Shown piece by piece: positions 13,031-24,237 of a DNA stretch of 64,000 nucleotides (position 1 is its first letter; each line of letters starts with the position of its first letter). This stretch comes from Prorocentrum cordatum (lineage: Eukaryota; Sar; Dinophyceae; Prorocentrales; Prorocentraceae), in NCBI GenBank assembly GCA_963575745.1, contig CAUYUJ010002093.1, forward strand, positions 1-64,000. The letters run 5' to 3'. A model generated the notes under the pieces. It worked only from the letters and a program-made list of their open reading frames with translations. It searched no databases and was not told the DNA's origin. Position numbers and translations under genes: made by a program.

Positions 13031-13133
13031 CCCCTGTCACTAGGGAGCCACTTTACGTGTCAAGGTTGCGCCCGCGCGCACGCGCGCGCTGCGCTGTCGC
13101 TCCCTTTCCAACGCGGAGCGGGGACTGGCGAAG

Positions 13134-15851
13134 ATGGCTGGGGAGGCGGGGAAAGATTTCTCATTCAGTACACTAATGCATCCGTTACCTGCAGCTGCCT
13201 TTAGGGTCGTGGCACGCGTGCAATCATGCATGCCAAACGAATTGGCTCCGCCTTTTGTGCGAGCGCTGCTACGCAAAGAACTGAAGGTCGAGGCTGCAGA
13301 TAACGCAATCAAGAATGTATTGTGGAAGCTGCAGTCGTACGTGGGATTTGGGAATACCAGGGAGCACGACTTAAATCATCCAGCATTGAAGGAGATGCAG
13401 GAGTTGTGCCCCGAGTCGGAGACTGTACTTCTCTCGTCAACACACGGCCAATGCCCGAAATGCGAAAATAGTGATCTGGTGATCCAGCCAGACAAAAGCA
13501 GAGGCCGCATTGGGAACAAATGGGAAGAACGGGGCGCGGCTTCTGCTTCGCAGGACTTCCGTTTCCGAATCTACACTCTCGGCGCAGGGGTCCAGTATTG
13601 TAGATTCCGTGAGGAGTATTGTCCATCCTGCAAGTGCTACTTCGTCGGCAATTGGATGTACAAGAAGAATGCGGGCATCGGCGGTCGCGCAAACTTCGGC
13701 AAGATGTCTGGCATCACCGCCGTGTCCACGAAGGCGGCCTTGCCGTACGTCGTGGTGGCCCGGGAGAAAGCGTGGTACGCGGTGGACCTGCAGCTGTTGC
13801 AGTTCATAACTGATGATTTGCAACACAGCGGAGGCACGTTCACATCTGCCATCCACGTGTGGGCCAAGCAGCACCCAGGGCGCGAGCAGCAAAACCTCAT
13901 CCTGGGCGACTTCATGACGCAGACAGACAACACGCGCGTGCGTCTGGAGGACGCCTGGTACATGCACAATGCAATTCGTCTGGCAGGAGCCAACGCTGAG
14001 AGTATTGAGTGGTCTTTCACGGAGAGCGGAATAGAGCGCGCCCTTACGAATATTGCGGCATGCGTGCGAAGGGCGCACCTGGCGCGCATCGCGGAGCACG
14101 TGCGGACGTGCCCGAAATGCGTTGACAAGCTCGTGGTGTTGCTTGATGGCAAGCACGGCGCCCGCCGATTCATCTGCGGCGGCTTGGAGGGCTATGAACC
14201 CATGGAGGGCCTGGAGTTGGAGTTGTACACTGGCTGCCAACGGAATGCCCCCACGAAACAATTCTTTTGCAAGTTCTGCCGCCCGTCCAAGATAGAGCAA
14301 GCGCACTTGATACCCCAGAAGGAGATCTTGGGCGTCGCTCCTCCAGGACCGGCCGCTGACGGCGACTCCGCGCTGCGGTACGTGGTGAGCTGCTACGACC
14401 CCGATTTGCCAGAACGCCCCTTCGAGGTGCACTTGCCGCGAGCCGAGGTGGAGAAGGACTTGTTGGCGAAGTTCGAGAAGTCGCTGCTTCGGAGCCGGGG
14501 CGATCACGGCAACAAGAAGTCGCGCCCGGCGTGGATCAAGGGAAGCCGGCAATTTGCGCGCTGGCTGAGGAAACAGGCGCCGGCTTGTGAGCCGGCCAGC
14601 TCGGTCGCGGCGAGCAATGGCGCAGGCGCCCGGGGCGGGGCAAAGAAGGCTCGGCGTGGCTCTGCTTCTCGGGCGCCTGCCCGGAAGGCTGCCCAGGCGG
14701 TCAGGAGTGGCAAGGGCAAGGCCGCGGGCATTTCCCGCCGATCAGGAAGAGGGAGTGCCAGCGGGGCCTTGGCCACGGCACCGAAGCGGTCAGCTCCAGC
14801 CAAGTCGAAGAAGCGGCCGGCGGCGGCCGATGTGAGCAGCAGCGCAAGCAGTGCCCACTCATTGAGGAGCCGCTGCAAGGGATGGCTTGCTCTGGACAGC
14901 AAGCAGGAGGAAGCTATCCAGGCGTGCGGCGTTGACAAACTCCACGGGAGCAACAAAGTCAGACGCTGCACTGGAGGCATCGTGACAGCAGTAACATCGT
15001 GCGGCATGCTGGTGGACTGGATGGAGCTCTTCCGGGGCGAGTCCATCGAGCTGCTATATGCGTTCGCGCTGCGGCTTCACAAGGACGGATGGCGACGCCC
15101 GAGGTTCTGCTCATGTCACGAGCCCCCCCCACTTCGGCCAGCGTGGAGGGGGGGGGGGGTCGAAGGGTCGAGGGATAGTGAAAGGGCGCAATAGGGGGAT
15201 GTAGAGGCGGAAATGGAGGGAAGGGGAAGGAGGGAAAGGAGGGGATGGGGGGCGGGGGGGGGAGGGGCGAGATGAGGAAAAAGGGGGGAGAGATGAAGGA
15301 ATGAAGACATGCACGCATGGATGCATCTCTTTTCGGGAATGGGCGGGGCTCGGGCTGAGCAGAGCGCGCTGGCGCTGGCATCGATCGGGCAGGATGGCCG
15401 CGAGCTGGGCTTCGTCATTGCGGCCCTGGGGTACGACAATGCGTGCAAGCTTCTGTCACTTGCCCGGGCGAAGGAAACGCAGTTCCTACCATGGACGAAG
15501 TCTTTCGTGGAGGAAGTGCGGATGGTGTTGGACAGGTTCCACCGGGACAACCACACTTGGTGTTTGAACAACATGCCAGAAGTGGACCCCCTGAGGCCAG
15601 ATAATGCCAAGTTGTTGGACAAGAAAAACACGGAGGCATGTGAGCAGTTGAACTCTTGGATCAGCGGGAGGACACGGAGTGGCCTCGAGATGACGCGGGG
15701 GCACTTCCAGATGCACTGGTGGATCCTTTTTGACGCCCACAACCAATGGCTCGAGCGAGAAGCGGCATGCGAGCGCAGGCGTTGCGAGGCGGGGCCCATG
15801 CAGCGCCGGGAGAGTGGGGCACCTCAACGTGCGGGGACTGCTAGTAAGTAG
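13134..15851 (+). CDS. KDZ-superfamily transposase with cysteine clusters
   Basis: Probable transposase, at least two exons. Exon 1 (13134 to about 15100) starts in a good context (GAAGATGG). It has CxxC knuckles at CPKC, CPSC and later CPKC, CKFC, then a VLLDGKHGARRFIC block resembling the DG-K-R-C block of cysteine-cluster proteins of Kyakuja-Dileera-Zisupton elements, and a K/A/S/R-rich linker. A G-rich segment with stops (about 15105-15390) is best read as an intron. Exon 2 carries YDNACKL, DRFHRDNHTWC, NTEACEQLNSW and HFQMHWWILFDAHN, the C-terminal signature as I know it for this superfamily. A GTAAGT donor at 15846 hints that the transcript continues. The frame is not interrupted apart from the intron. 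Family by motif: fairly sure; activity: unknown. Confidence 0.7.
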
Positions 15852-16528
15852 GCGTCTAGGCCCGCGCTGACACGGCGTGGCATATTGCATTGCGTAGATT
15901 TTGTGCATGCCAGCTGGTTTTACCTTCGACCCCTTTGGAGCGCGTTGCGCTCCGGACTGGAACTGCGGCGTTGGAGGTGCGTCGAGAGCAACAAAAAACA
16001 TCCGGATTGGCATCGCTGTTACTGCGCGTGCGCCCGTTCACTCAGCATCGCAATCATCATCGTCCATGGTGCGTTGAGATGGAGACGCTCATTATTGACA
16101 AGTGCTCGTAGGGCAGTCTCGCTTGCCGAATCGGCAGGGAAGTCTGGAGGAAGAGGAGTCGGATGCGCCAGGAGCTTCCGAGAATGTGGTGGCATCTCCA
16201 GTGCTCAAGGGAAACTCGCCCCCCAAACAGTTCTTGCACATGAACGTGCTTACTTGTGTTGCCAAGTTTCCACCGCGTTCGCGCTCGTGCCGTCAGCGTT
16301 GGCGCCCGCATCATCACCATCTCTAACATCATCAGATATTATCAGTTGCGCGAGGAGTGCGCGCATCAGGTCCGATATCAGCGCTTACCAACATCGACCC
16401 ATGCATTCGCATCGCCGCCGCCAGGGGTCCCGACAGCCACATCAGCATCAGGCTCTCTCGGATCGCCGGGAGATCGCTGCACTGCGCCTCAGTCCAAATA
16501 TCGCCCAGTCTCAACGGGAACAGCTACC
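15852..16528 (+). other. Spacer between transposase and ATPase genes
   Basis: About 680 bp without a supportable gene. Plus frames are partly open but low in motif content. It may contain the 3' end of the transposase transcript and the 5' leader of the next gene. Confidence 0.5.
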
Positions 16529-18022
16529 ATGCAGCGGATCGCGCTCATCGCGTTGTTCGTCGTCGCCCTCACCGCGAACCATGTCGCAGCAGCTCCAAAA
16601 GGTCGCCGCCCGGGTCGCGGCGCAGACGCAAGCCAACAGTTGCCAGCAATGACGAAAGGAGAAATCCGGACCTTGTACCGCATCCTGGAGAACCAGAACC
16701 CGTTCCCCGAAGAAGCTGCGCGCCGGGCGACGCCACTCATGTGGAAGGTGGCCTCGGCGCTGGGCAAGGCGACATCTCTGCACGCTTCGTGTGTCTACGT
16801 CCACCTCATGATTCTGGTAGCCACAACGCTTGGGGCAGTTCAACTCAGGTACGGTGGCATACTATCCCGACACTGCAACTTGCTCATGCTACAGCATGGC
16901 GAACCTGGCGACGGAAAATCAATCGCCCTCTGGCTGGACGTGCAGGTGTTAGGATTCTACGACATGATACGGGAGAGGCGCTCCAAGAAGAAGTACGAGG
17001 ATGCCGCCCAGAAGCACAAGGACGACCCAGACAATAACCCAGAGCCAGCAAAAGAACACGCCAAAGACACGATCTTCAACAAGGGTACCTTCATCGGTCT
17101 CGGGAACTTCATGCAGGCGCAAGGGGAAACGGCGTTTCTCGCGCTGCACGAGGGGAAGACGTGGCTACCGCAGACCTTCGACAACGGGCCAGGCGGCGGC
17201 ATCGATGATCTGAACCAGATTCACGATCATGATCTGTACAAGAACCACCCTGGGAACACGCAGAACCGTTTCTTGGTGCGGAACCCGCACTTGTGCGGTG
17301 CGGTCACGATGCACATTGAGGAAGTGTACGAGCAAGCACAGAAGCCCGACACAACAGCAGGCATGATGAGATTCCTGATCGGCCACTTCACCGCCGTCGT
17401 GAACAAGATCCTACCCGATGTACCAGCACCTCAGGTGGCGCGCCTCCTGGAGGACGATCCAGATTACTTCAACGACTTGGAATACGACCATGTAGTGACC
17501 GCTATCGGGAAGGTTATGCTGACGGCCTCGGCGCTGTACGTACGGGGAGAGGAGCGCCCGGACGAGAAGAACAAGAAGAACAGGTACTCCAAGGTGCGTG
17601 GGACGCATTTTCTGCCGTGGGCTGAGGACGTGATGGAGCACTTCCGCAAGCAATTCAACTCGGCTGCGGACTACGTGCGGGAGGAGGCGCGCGCGTCGAA
17701 GGGCGCGGACGAAGACAGTGGATATGCCACTGCGCGGAAGGACATGACGAGGACGCTCCAGTTCATCCCGCCTTTGGACATAGGCGAGAAGGTCATCGAC
17801 TACTTGCTGCAGAAGGCTGGCAAGACGCCGGACATGATCAGGGAGATGACCGGCGAGGAGATCGTGAACTGCCTCGGGGAGGGCGAGGTGCCTCTTGACT
17901 TCGTGGACTCCGTGGACCGGGTCGCCGTCGCCCCGGAGATTCAGGGGCCAACGCCGCATTTCCGGAACCCTTTGTCCTCTGGGTCCCAGGGCCAGCCCGC
18001 GCAGGCGTCAATGAGGCAATGA
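16529..18022 (+). CDS. P-loop ATPase resembling the DUF3987 family
   Basis: About 497 codons from ATG 16529; an alternative start is MTKGEIR at 16649. Visible parts in order: a hydrophobic start (MQRIALIALFVVALTA, then VAAA), a helical region, a Walker A motif (GEPGDGKSIAL, about residues 129-139), a K/E-rich linker, a possible acidic Walker-B-like site (FLALHEGK), then HDHDLYKNHPGN and a conserved-looking C-terminal half. The order Walker A, acidic site and tail resembles DUF3987, a family of helicase/primase-like ATPases found in mobile DNA. It lies downstream of the transposase on the same strand, suggesting a second protein of the same element. The signal-peptide-like start would be odd for a DNA-acting protein, so the internal start may be the real one. 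Confidence 0.55.
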   Translation: MQRIALIALFVVALTANHVAAAPKGRRPGRGADASQQLPAMTKGEIRTLYRILENQNPFPEEAARRATPLMWKVASALGKATSLHASCVYVHLMILVATTLGAVQLRYGGILSRHCNLLMLQHGEPGDGKSIALWLDVQVLGFYDMIRERRSKKKYEDAAQKHKDDPDNNPEPAKEHAKDTIFNKGTFIGLGNFMQAQGETAFLALHEGKTWLPQTFDNGPGGGIDDLNQIHDHDLYKNHPGNTQNRFLVRNPHLCGAVTMHIEEVYEQAQKPDTTAGMMRFLIGHFTAVVNKILPDVPAPQVARLLEDDPDYFNDLEYDHVVTAIGKVMLTASALYVRGEERPDEKNKKNRYSKVRGTHFLPWAEDVMEHFRKQFNSAADYVREEARASKGADEDSGYATARKDMTRTLQFIPPLDIGEKVIDYLLQKAGKTPDMIREMTGEEIVNCLGEGEVPLDFVDSVDRVAVAPEIQGPTPHFRNPLSSGSQGQPAQASMRQ

Positions 18023-18453
18023 GAAGGGGGGGGAAGGCATTAACGAGGACGAGGAAGTAAGAGGGGCGAGGAGGAAGGGCATGGTGGACGGATGGAAGGT
18101 GGAGGGAAGGGCGCGCCGAGGTACAAGGGTGGAGCAAGGGGAAGGGGGGGGGGGGAGGGGGAATGAGTGATTTAATGATTGATTGTTGGAGAGCCTGGCA
18201 GCCGCTTCGGACGCGCGGGGTCTCCTGGGATCTATCAGGGGATGTCCGGGCGTTGCGTTCTTTTTGCTAGTGGCAGGTATCCTGGCCGCGTTGGCAACTC
18301 TGCGCTGCAAGGGCAGGGCGAGCACAATGCATTAAGCGCAAGAAAGCACCGGGAGAGTTTGGCGGGCCTGCGAGGGCCCTCTGTGACGAGCGCGGTACCG
18401 AGGGCATCTCGCGTCACTGTGCCCGAAGGGGGAGGCGGATTCAACGCTCCTCT

Positions 18454-18975
18454 GTGGACGTTGCTGTAGCCGTGGGGGAATGGTTCTCGCGCAATTTTCG
18501 GATGACGATCAATGCGAGGGAGACGGCGCGAACGTTCATGCAGGACCGAGCCAAGCAAGCAGCCATGCCTCCTGCCAAGTTGTCGTCCATCGAGAAAATT
18601 GTTAGCCCAGCCGTTTGCGCGCGGGTAAACCCCATGACGACCCTGCGCAAGGTCGCCCAGAACTGGGACATGAAGGCTTTCGCGCAGAATCCATGCACGA
18701 CAGAGGTCCAGATCCACGCCGCACACGTGGACCTCATCCTCTTGAGCATGATGGGCTTCCTCGCAGTGGGCCCAGGCCGCGCGACCCTCGCAGCGTACAG
18801 GCGGGACAGCGAGAGCTTCGTCAAGGCGTGCAACAGGATGCTGGATTGGGACCCGGACGTATCCATGGAGGAATTGCGGCAGATTGCGCCAGAAGCCGAC
18901 GAGGACTCGGTGGCGGGTGACCATTCTGTTGCCGACAGGCCCTGCTTCGAATGCCAATCCTGCCCTTTAGTTTGA
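18454..18975 (+). CDS. Unknown protein downstream of the ATPase
   Basis: About 173 codons, non-repetitive, predicted mainly helical, with RMTINARETARTFMQD near the start and VQIHAAHVDLILLSMMGF in the middle. No family is recognised. A G-rich gap of 430 bp separates it from the ATPase stop; a similar G-rich intron interrupts the transposase gene, so this may be a further exon of the ATPase gene. Confidence 0.5.
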   Translation: MDVAVAVGEWFSRNFRMTINARETARTFMQDRAKQAAMPPAKLSSIEKIVSPAVCARVNPMTTLRKVAQNWDMKAFAQNPCTTEVQIHAAHVDLILLSMMGFLAVGPGRATLAAYRRDSESFVKACNRMLDWDPDVSMEELRQIAPEADEDSVAGDHSVADRPCFECQSCPLV

Positions 18976-19107
18976 TCCAGACAATGAGGTTCTCATAGAT
19001 GGCAACCTGTTGTTTGAATCACCGCAGTGCGAGTATCTTTGAAGAGCGACTAGCGCAATGCAACGCGCCCATAGACCGATCAACAACATAGAACACGCTG
19101 GACAACG

Positions 19108-19851
19108 TTGCCCAACACAACCGAAACAGAACATATAGCATTCAAGAAGACGTGCAGGATTGGCATCCGTAGGCTCTGCCGTGGCGTGAAGGACCTGTTG
19201 GAGGGCAAGGCGGTGGACTTCGCGAGCTTGCAGTCGATCGAAGCGCCCCACGCCGATAATGTACCGCTTGAGCCCATCCCCGCATCCCAAGTAGTCCCGG
19301 CGACGCCTCCAGAGGCAACGGGGGCGGCGGTGCCTGGTGAACAGGCGAAGGGAGTGGCGGGACTAACCCAAGCTGCGTCCGGGGTCGATGAGACTGAGGG
19401 ATCGGGGTCGCGGCCGTTGAAGAAGTTGCGCATGGAGCCGCCCCTGCAGGCGGAGGAGTTCAAGACAGATGCCGGACTGAAGAAGAGGATGTTGCTGTCG
19501 GTGCTGCAGTCGTCGCAAGATCCGTACACCTTGAGCAAGAATGCGAGCTCCTTCAGGGGCAACGCTGACACCGTCGAAGCGGCGCTCCGCGTGGTGTTCC
19601 GCTTCCTGGCGGCTGCTGGGCTGGCTGTGTGGAGCCAGGGTAAGAGCAACAGCGGCGTCTCCGTGCGGGGCCCGCCCCAAGTGCACGCCGAGGCAGTGTG
19701 CAATGAGATCGCGGAGAAGCTCGGGTTGCAAGCCCGTGCCAAGAGCAAGCTGCAGGAGAGCTTGGTCGCGAAAGCCACGGAGGGCGACTTCAACGTGGAC
19801 GAGTTCAAGCGCGTGAGCGCGCTGCTGGGCGACAGCCTGAAAGAAGCGTGA
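19108..19851 (+). CDS. Unknown 247-residue protein, last of the 13-20 kb block
   Basis: Starts MPNTTETEHIAFKK, has a low-complexity A/P/G middle and a compact C-terminal half with VRGPPQVHAEAVCNEIAEK and FKRVSALLGDSLKEA. Non-repetitive and G/C-rich at third positions in its second half, so probably coding. Not recognised. Its position suggests an accessory protein of the transposon, or a C-terminal exon of the preceding gene. Confidence 0.5.
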   Translation: MPNTTETEHIAFKKTCRIGIRRLCRGVKDLLEGKAVDFASLQSIEAPHADNVPLEPIPASQVVPATPPEATGAAVPGEQAKGVAGLTQAASGVDETEGSGSRPLKKLRMEPPLQAEEFKTDAGLKKRMLLSVLQSSQDPYTLSKNASSFRGNADTVEAALRVVFRFLAAAGLAVWSQGKSNSGVSVRGPPQVHAEAVCNEIAEKLGLQARAKSKLQESLVAKATEGDFNVDEFKRVSALLGDSLKEA

Positions 19852-20189
19852 GCGCTCGCAGGGGCGGTGGAGCAGAGCGCGGCGCTCCAGGAGCAGTGCG
19901 CGCAGAGATCCGCGTGCTCTGCGACGCAAAGCGCTGATTTACAGCAGGGGGTCACCTTTCCTCATTTTCCTGATCCCTTGTCTCTTCCTCCGAAACTTCG
20001 AAGAACGCTGTGGGTGGAGGGCCCGCCGCTCTCTCTGCTAGGTTAGCTGCCACGTGCAAGGCCGAGCTTGTGATTATCGGCGGGAGCGATCCTCCGCCCC
20101 TTCCCCCAACTTCCCTTCAAATTGTCACTGCCTGGTCCAGGCAACGAGGCGTCCTGCCGAGGCCTCGTTCTCTGGTGCTCCGTGCTTCC

Positions 20190-20835
20190 AGGCAAAATAA
20201 TCGCCATCGTCGTCATCGCCGCCTCGCCATCGCCCTCGCAGCCCTCGCAGCTATCATCGCGGCCACGATCGCCGACAAATTTGGTTATCACTAGCAGCAT
20301 CAGCACCAGTGCTATCCTTATCGTCGTCGACATGATTATCATGAACGACATCACCGTCACGGTGTTCATTCTTCTCGTCGTCATCATCTTCTCCACCGTC
20401 CGTCGTCGTCGTCGTCGGCGTCATCGTCTTGATTCGCGTCGTCGCCATCAACATCATCATCGCCGAGCTGACCATCACCGTTATCATCATCACCAGTGCG
20501 GTCGTCGGTATTACAGTCGTCGGCATCCTCAGCATTGCCATCGTCATCGTCATACTCACCATCGCCATCGTAGTCACGACCGTGATATTGGCAGCGATAA
20601 TCACTATACTACCATTTGTCATCATCATCGTCTTCGTCACCATCATCATCGTCATCGTCATCAACATCGCCATCATAATCATTACCACCACCATCGCCAT
20701 CATCATCATCACCAGGGTCATCATCATCATCATCATCACCATCATCATCATCGTCGTCGTCGTTTGCGTCATCAACATTGACGTCATCATGATCACCACC
20801 AACATCATCATCGACATCACCATCGTGATCGTCGG
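20190..20835. repeat. (ATC)n degenerate microsatellite
   Basis: Some 640 bp of ATC/GTC trinucleotides ending directly at the second 8-bp array. Open frames of over 180 codons on both strands are repeat by-products. Confidence 0.9.
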
Positions 20836-20836
20836 G

Positions 20837-21780
20837 TCGCCGAGTCACCGGATCGTCGGGTCGCCGATTCACAAGATCGCCGGGTCGCCGGGTCGTCGGG
20901 TCGCCGGGTCGCCGGGTCGCCGGGTCGCCGGGTCGCGGGGTCGGCGGGTCGCCGGGTCGCCGGGTCGCCGGGTCGCCGGGTCGCCGGGTCGCCGGGTCGC
21001 CGGGTCGCCGGGTCGCCGGGTCGCCGGGTCGCCGGGTCGCCGGGTCGCCGGGTCGCCGGGTCGCCGGGTCGCCGGGTCGTCGGGGTCGCCGGGTCGCCGG
21101 GTCGCCGGGTCGCCGGGTCGCGGGTCGTCGGCCGCCGGGTCGCCGGGTCGCCGGGTCGCCGGGTCGCCGGGTCGCCGGGTCGCCGGGTCGCCGGGTCGCC
21201 GGGTCGCGGGGTCGCCGGGTCGCCGGGTCGCCGGGTCGCCGGGTCGCCGCCGGGTCGCCGGGTCGCCGGGTCGGGTCGCCGGGTCGTCGCCGGGTCGCCG
21301 GGTCGCCGGGTCGACGGGTCGCCGGGTCGCCGCCGGGTCGCCGGGTCGCCGGGTCGCGGGTCGCCGGTCGCCGGTTCGCCGGGTCGCCGGGTCGCCCGGG
21401 TCGCGGGGTCGCCGGGTCGCCGGGTCGCCGGGTCGCCGGGTCGCCCCGGGTCGCCGGGTCGCCGGGTCGCCCGGGTCGCCGGGTCGCCGGGTCGCCGGGT
21501 CGCCGGGTCGCCGGTCGCCGGGTCGCCGGGTCGCCGGGTCGCCGGGTCGCCGGGTCGCCGGGTCGCCGCCGGGTCGCCGGGTCGCCGGGTCGCCGGGTCG
21601 CCGGGTCGCCGGGTCGCCGGGTCGCCGGGTCGCCGGGTCGCCGGGTCGCGCCGGGTCGCCGGGTCGCCGGGTCGCCGGGTCGCCGGGTCGCCGGGTCGCC
21701 GGGTCGCCGGGTCGCCGGGTCGCCGGGTCGCCGGGTGGCCGGGTCGCCGCCGGGTCGCCGGGTCGCCGCCGGGTCGCCGG
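20837..21780 (+). repeat. 8-bp satellite (GGGTCGCC)n, array 2
   Basis: Same unit and orientation as the array at 5156, about 115 copies with more frequent indels. It abuts the truncated inverted-repeat element at 21788. Confidence 0.95.
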
Positions 21781-21787
21781 CCCTTGT

Positions 21788-21922
21788 GGAATTCTCTCTG
21801 AAAATAAAACATACCCCAAAAATATTCAAAAGATGCCCCCAAATACTCAAAAAATAATCCCCAGACTATTCTTTTACTATTTTTGAATGTTCCCCCTGTA
21901 GAGGGACAGGCCCGACTTGAGC
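21788..21922. mobile_element. Short inverted-repeat element, family 2, left-truncated copy
   Basis: Shares the AT-rich interior (AATAATCCCCAGACTATT, TTTTTGAATGTTCCCCC) and the right end TGTAGAGGGACAGGCCCGAC with the full copies at 35338 and 39816. The left terminal repeat is missing where it meets the 8-bp satellite, so the array appears to have replaced or grown into it. Confidence 0.75.
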
Positions 21923-22225
21923 GTTGGCTGCTGACACCGCGCGGATCATGCAACCTTGGATTCGGCGGCGAGAGAGGAGGGGGAGTGCGAGGGCGGCGGG
22001 GCTTCTCCGAAGACGGCGGGGCTTCTCAGAAGACCTCCGGCCTTCTGAGGAGTGCTCGGCGGCTTCGAGGAAGACGCACCGAGGACTCCCCAGCAGGCCG
22101 GGGGGCCTCCGAGCCTCCCGAGAAGGCACCCTCCTCCTCGCTTCCCCCCCCCTCGCTCGCCGACGATGGAACGATCGGCGGTTGTCCGATCGCCAGATCG
22201 CTCCAGATTGGACGATTTTTTTTTC

Positions 22226-22234
<9 letters not shown>

Positions 22235-22257
<23 letters not shown>

Positions 22258-22420
22258 GAGGAGGAGGAGGAGGAGAGGAGGCGGAGGAGGAGGAGGGGAG
22301 GAGAGGGGAGGGAGGAGGAGGAGGAGGAGGAAGGGGAGGAGGAGGGGGAGGAGGAGGAGGATGAGGAGGAGGCGGAGGAGGAGGAGGAGCCGGAGAGGAG
22401 GAGGAGGGGGGGTGTTCGGG
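22235..22420. repeat. (GGA)n array
   Basis: Purine tract after a G-run. Minus frames give poly-Leu or poly-Ser. Confidence 0.9.
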
Positions 22421-22554
22421 CCGATTTGGCCGCCAGCGGCGTTAGCCCTGAGCCCCCGCCCGCGCTGCGGTCGCCCCCGCGACGGCAAGGCACGAGCCCC
22501 GCCGTGCACGTCGCTCCTGCGCCTGCTCCGCCTGCTGCTTCCCGTCCGCCGCCT

Positions 22555-22940
22555 CCAGTTTCTCCACGTCCATTTCCTCCATTTCCTCCATTTCCTTCAT
22601 TTTCTCCATTTCCTCCATTTCCTCCATTTCCTCCTCCTCCTCTCCTCCATTTCCTCCTCCTTCTCACTCCTCCCTCCTTCCCTCCCCTCCCTCCCTCCTC
22701 CTCCTCCTCCTCCCCTCCTCCTCCTCCTCCTCTCCTCCTCCCTCCTCCTCCTCCTCCTCTCCTCATCCTCCTCTCCTCTCCTCCCTCCTCCTCCTCCTCC
22801 TCCTCCTACTCCTCCTCCTCCTCCTCCTCCTCCTCCTCCTGATCTCCTCCTCCTCCTCCTACCTCCTCCTCCTCCTCCTCCTCCTCCTCCTCCTCTCTCC
22901 TCCTCCTCCTCCTCCTCCTCCTCCTCCTCCTCCTCCTCCT
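22555..22940. repeat. TTTCCTCCA and (TCC)n array
   Basis: TTTCCTCCA nonamers (22558-22635), then 300 bp of TCC/TCCC. The following inverted-repeat element is inserted into this array. Confidence 0.9.
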
Positions 22941-23111
22941 ACAGTCAACCCGTAGAATCAGGACGCACGAAAAGAATGCAAGGGCCTCGGAAGGTCATGT
23001 CGACACTTTGCGAGCGGGTCGCGGCCAGCGAAAGCGGCCAAGGATGGGCCGAGAGAAGAATGCAAAGGCAACCTTGGTAAATCGCTCATCCTTACTATGC
23101 GGGTTGACTGT
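22941..23111. mobile_element. Short inverted-repeat element, family 3, copy A
   Basis: A 171-bp element starting ACAGTCAACCCG and ending CGGGTTGACTGT, with imperfect extension of the terminal repeats inward (AGGA/TCCT). (TCC)n lies on both sides, so the microsatellite is the insertion site. It is homologous throughout to 43478-43650, including GCGGCCAGCGAAAG and CCAAGGATGG blocks. Confidence 0.8.
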
Positions 23112-24235
23112 GCTCCTCCTCCTCCTCTTCCACCTCAATTTTCTCCTCTTCCCCCTCCTTCCCCGGGGAAACCAAAAGGTGCCGATACCGCTACTCCCCT
23201 GGACCTCTCCCGGGGTGCGTTCTGACCTGAACTTCGGGGCGAATCCAGCCGTGGCGACGAGGGCCTCCCAGGAAGCCCCAAAAAGGCGAAAACGCGGGAC
23301 GGGTAGCAGTATGGGTACCCTTTCCTCCTCCTCCTCCGAGCGTTGCTGTCGCTTCTCCCTGCGCCTCTCGCCACGCCCGTGCACGCCGACCCAGGGGGGA
23401 GAGGCACAGCGCTCTGGGCCGGGGCCGCGAGGCGCAAGAAGTGCAGTCACGCTGGCGCCCCTGGCCCGCCCCATCGCGCTACCACCTCACAGGAGCGACG
23501 AAGAGAAACGGGTCTTGCGCGAGGTGGCATGGCGATCTTGCGAACGATTTCGTATTCGGCGGCGTTTCGGCATTGGGCGGAAGTGGGGGGGGGAGGGGGG
23601 GGGGGTCTGGCTCCAGACCTCTGCTCAATTGCCACTGTGTGCAACAGTGCGTCCTGTGGGGGAGACCCCGCCTGCTCGAAAGAGGCGCCCCAAACAGCCA
23701 AGATCTGCTCCATCCGCGGGGGGGGGGGAGGGGGGTGCGAGGGCCCGCGCCGATCGGCAAAACGCGGAATACAGTCGGGGGCTTGACCTAAGAAACCCAA
23801 AATAAGGAACGAGGCCCCTTTTTTTCCATGAGTTACACTTCGATGTCCGATCGAAAACATCAGGAACACCTGAGGCAAGCTGCGGAACACTTAAGGAACG
23901 CGGCGCCCCTCCCCAACGAAAAGGGTTCCTTCTTCAGGGCCCCGACTGTAAATCTCCGCAAGAACTCCAACCCTGCAACACGAGACCTGTTCAGTGAAAA
24001 TCCACATGTGTCCATCGACAATCGTCAAGATCTGATCGGGAGCCCATCAAAATCCAAGAAACCCAGGGCACCCTGGCAAAATCCAACTGGTTTCTTGGCA
24101 CGCGCCCCCACTGTACGCGGCGGCTTACGCGGGCCGCTGGCGCGCCACGCCACCCGTGGAAACGAGGGCGCCCACGCGCGACCTCGCGCGGGCAGCTTGC
24201 GCGCCGGTGTCCTGCGAAGACGCCCCCGCCTGTGG
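23112..24235. other. No supportable gene
   Basis: Mixed sequence with several open frames on both strands and G-runs at 23586-23606 and 23720-23731. No motif, splice context or family was recognised. Confidence 0.5.
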
Positions 24236-24237
24236 GG

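Noticed and set aside
12960-20060. Terminal inverted repeats for the transposase block
   Set aside because: I compared sequence just outside 13134 and 19851 and found no convincing matching ends; boundaries left open.
20609-21953. Minus frames of 316-413 codons rich in RRPGDPAT
   Set aside because: By-products of the second 8-bp array and the adjacent (ATC)n.
23008-23805. A 265-codon plus frame and overlapping frames at 23.0-23.8 kb
   Set aside because: It starts within the family 3 element and shows no domain or splice support.
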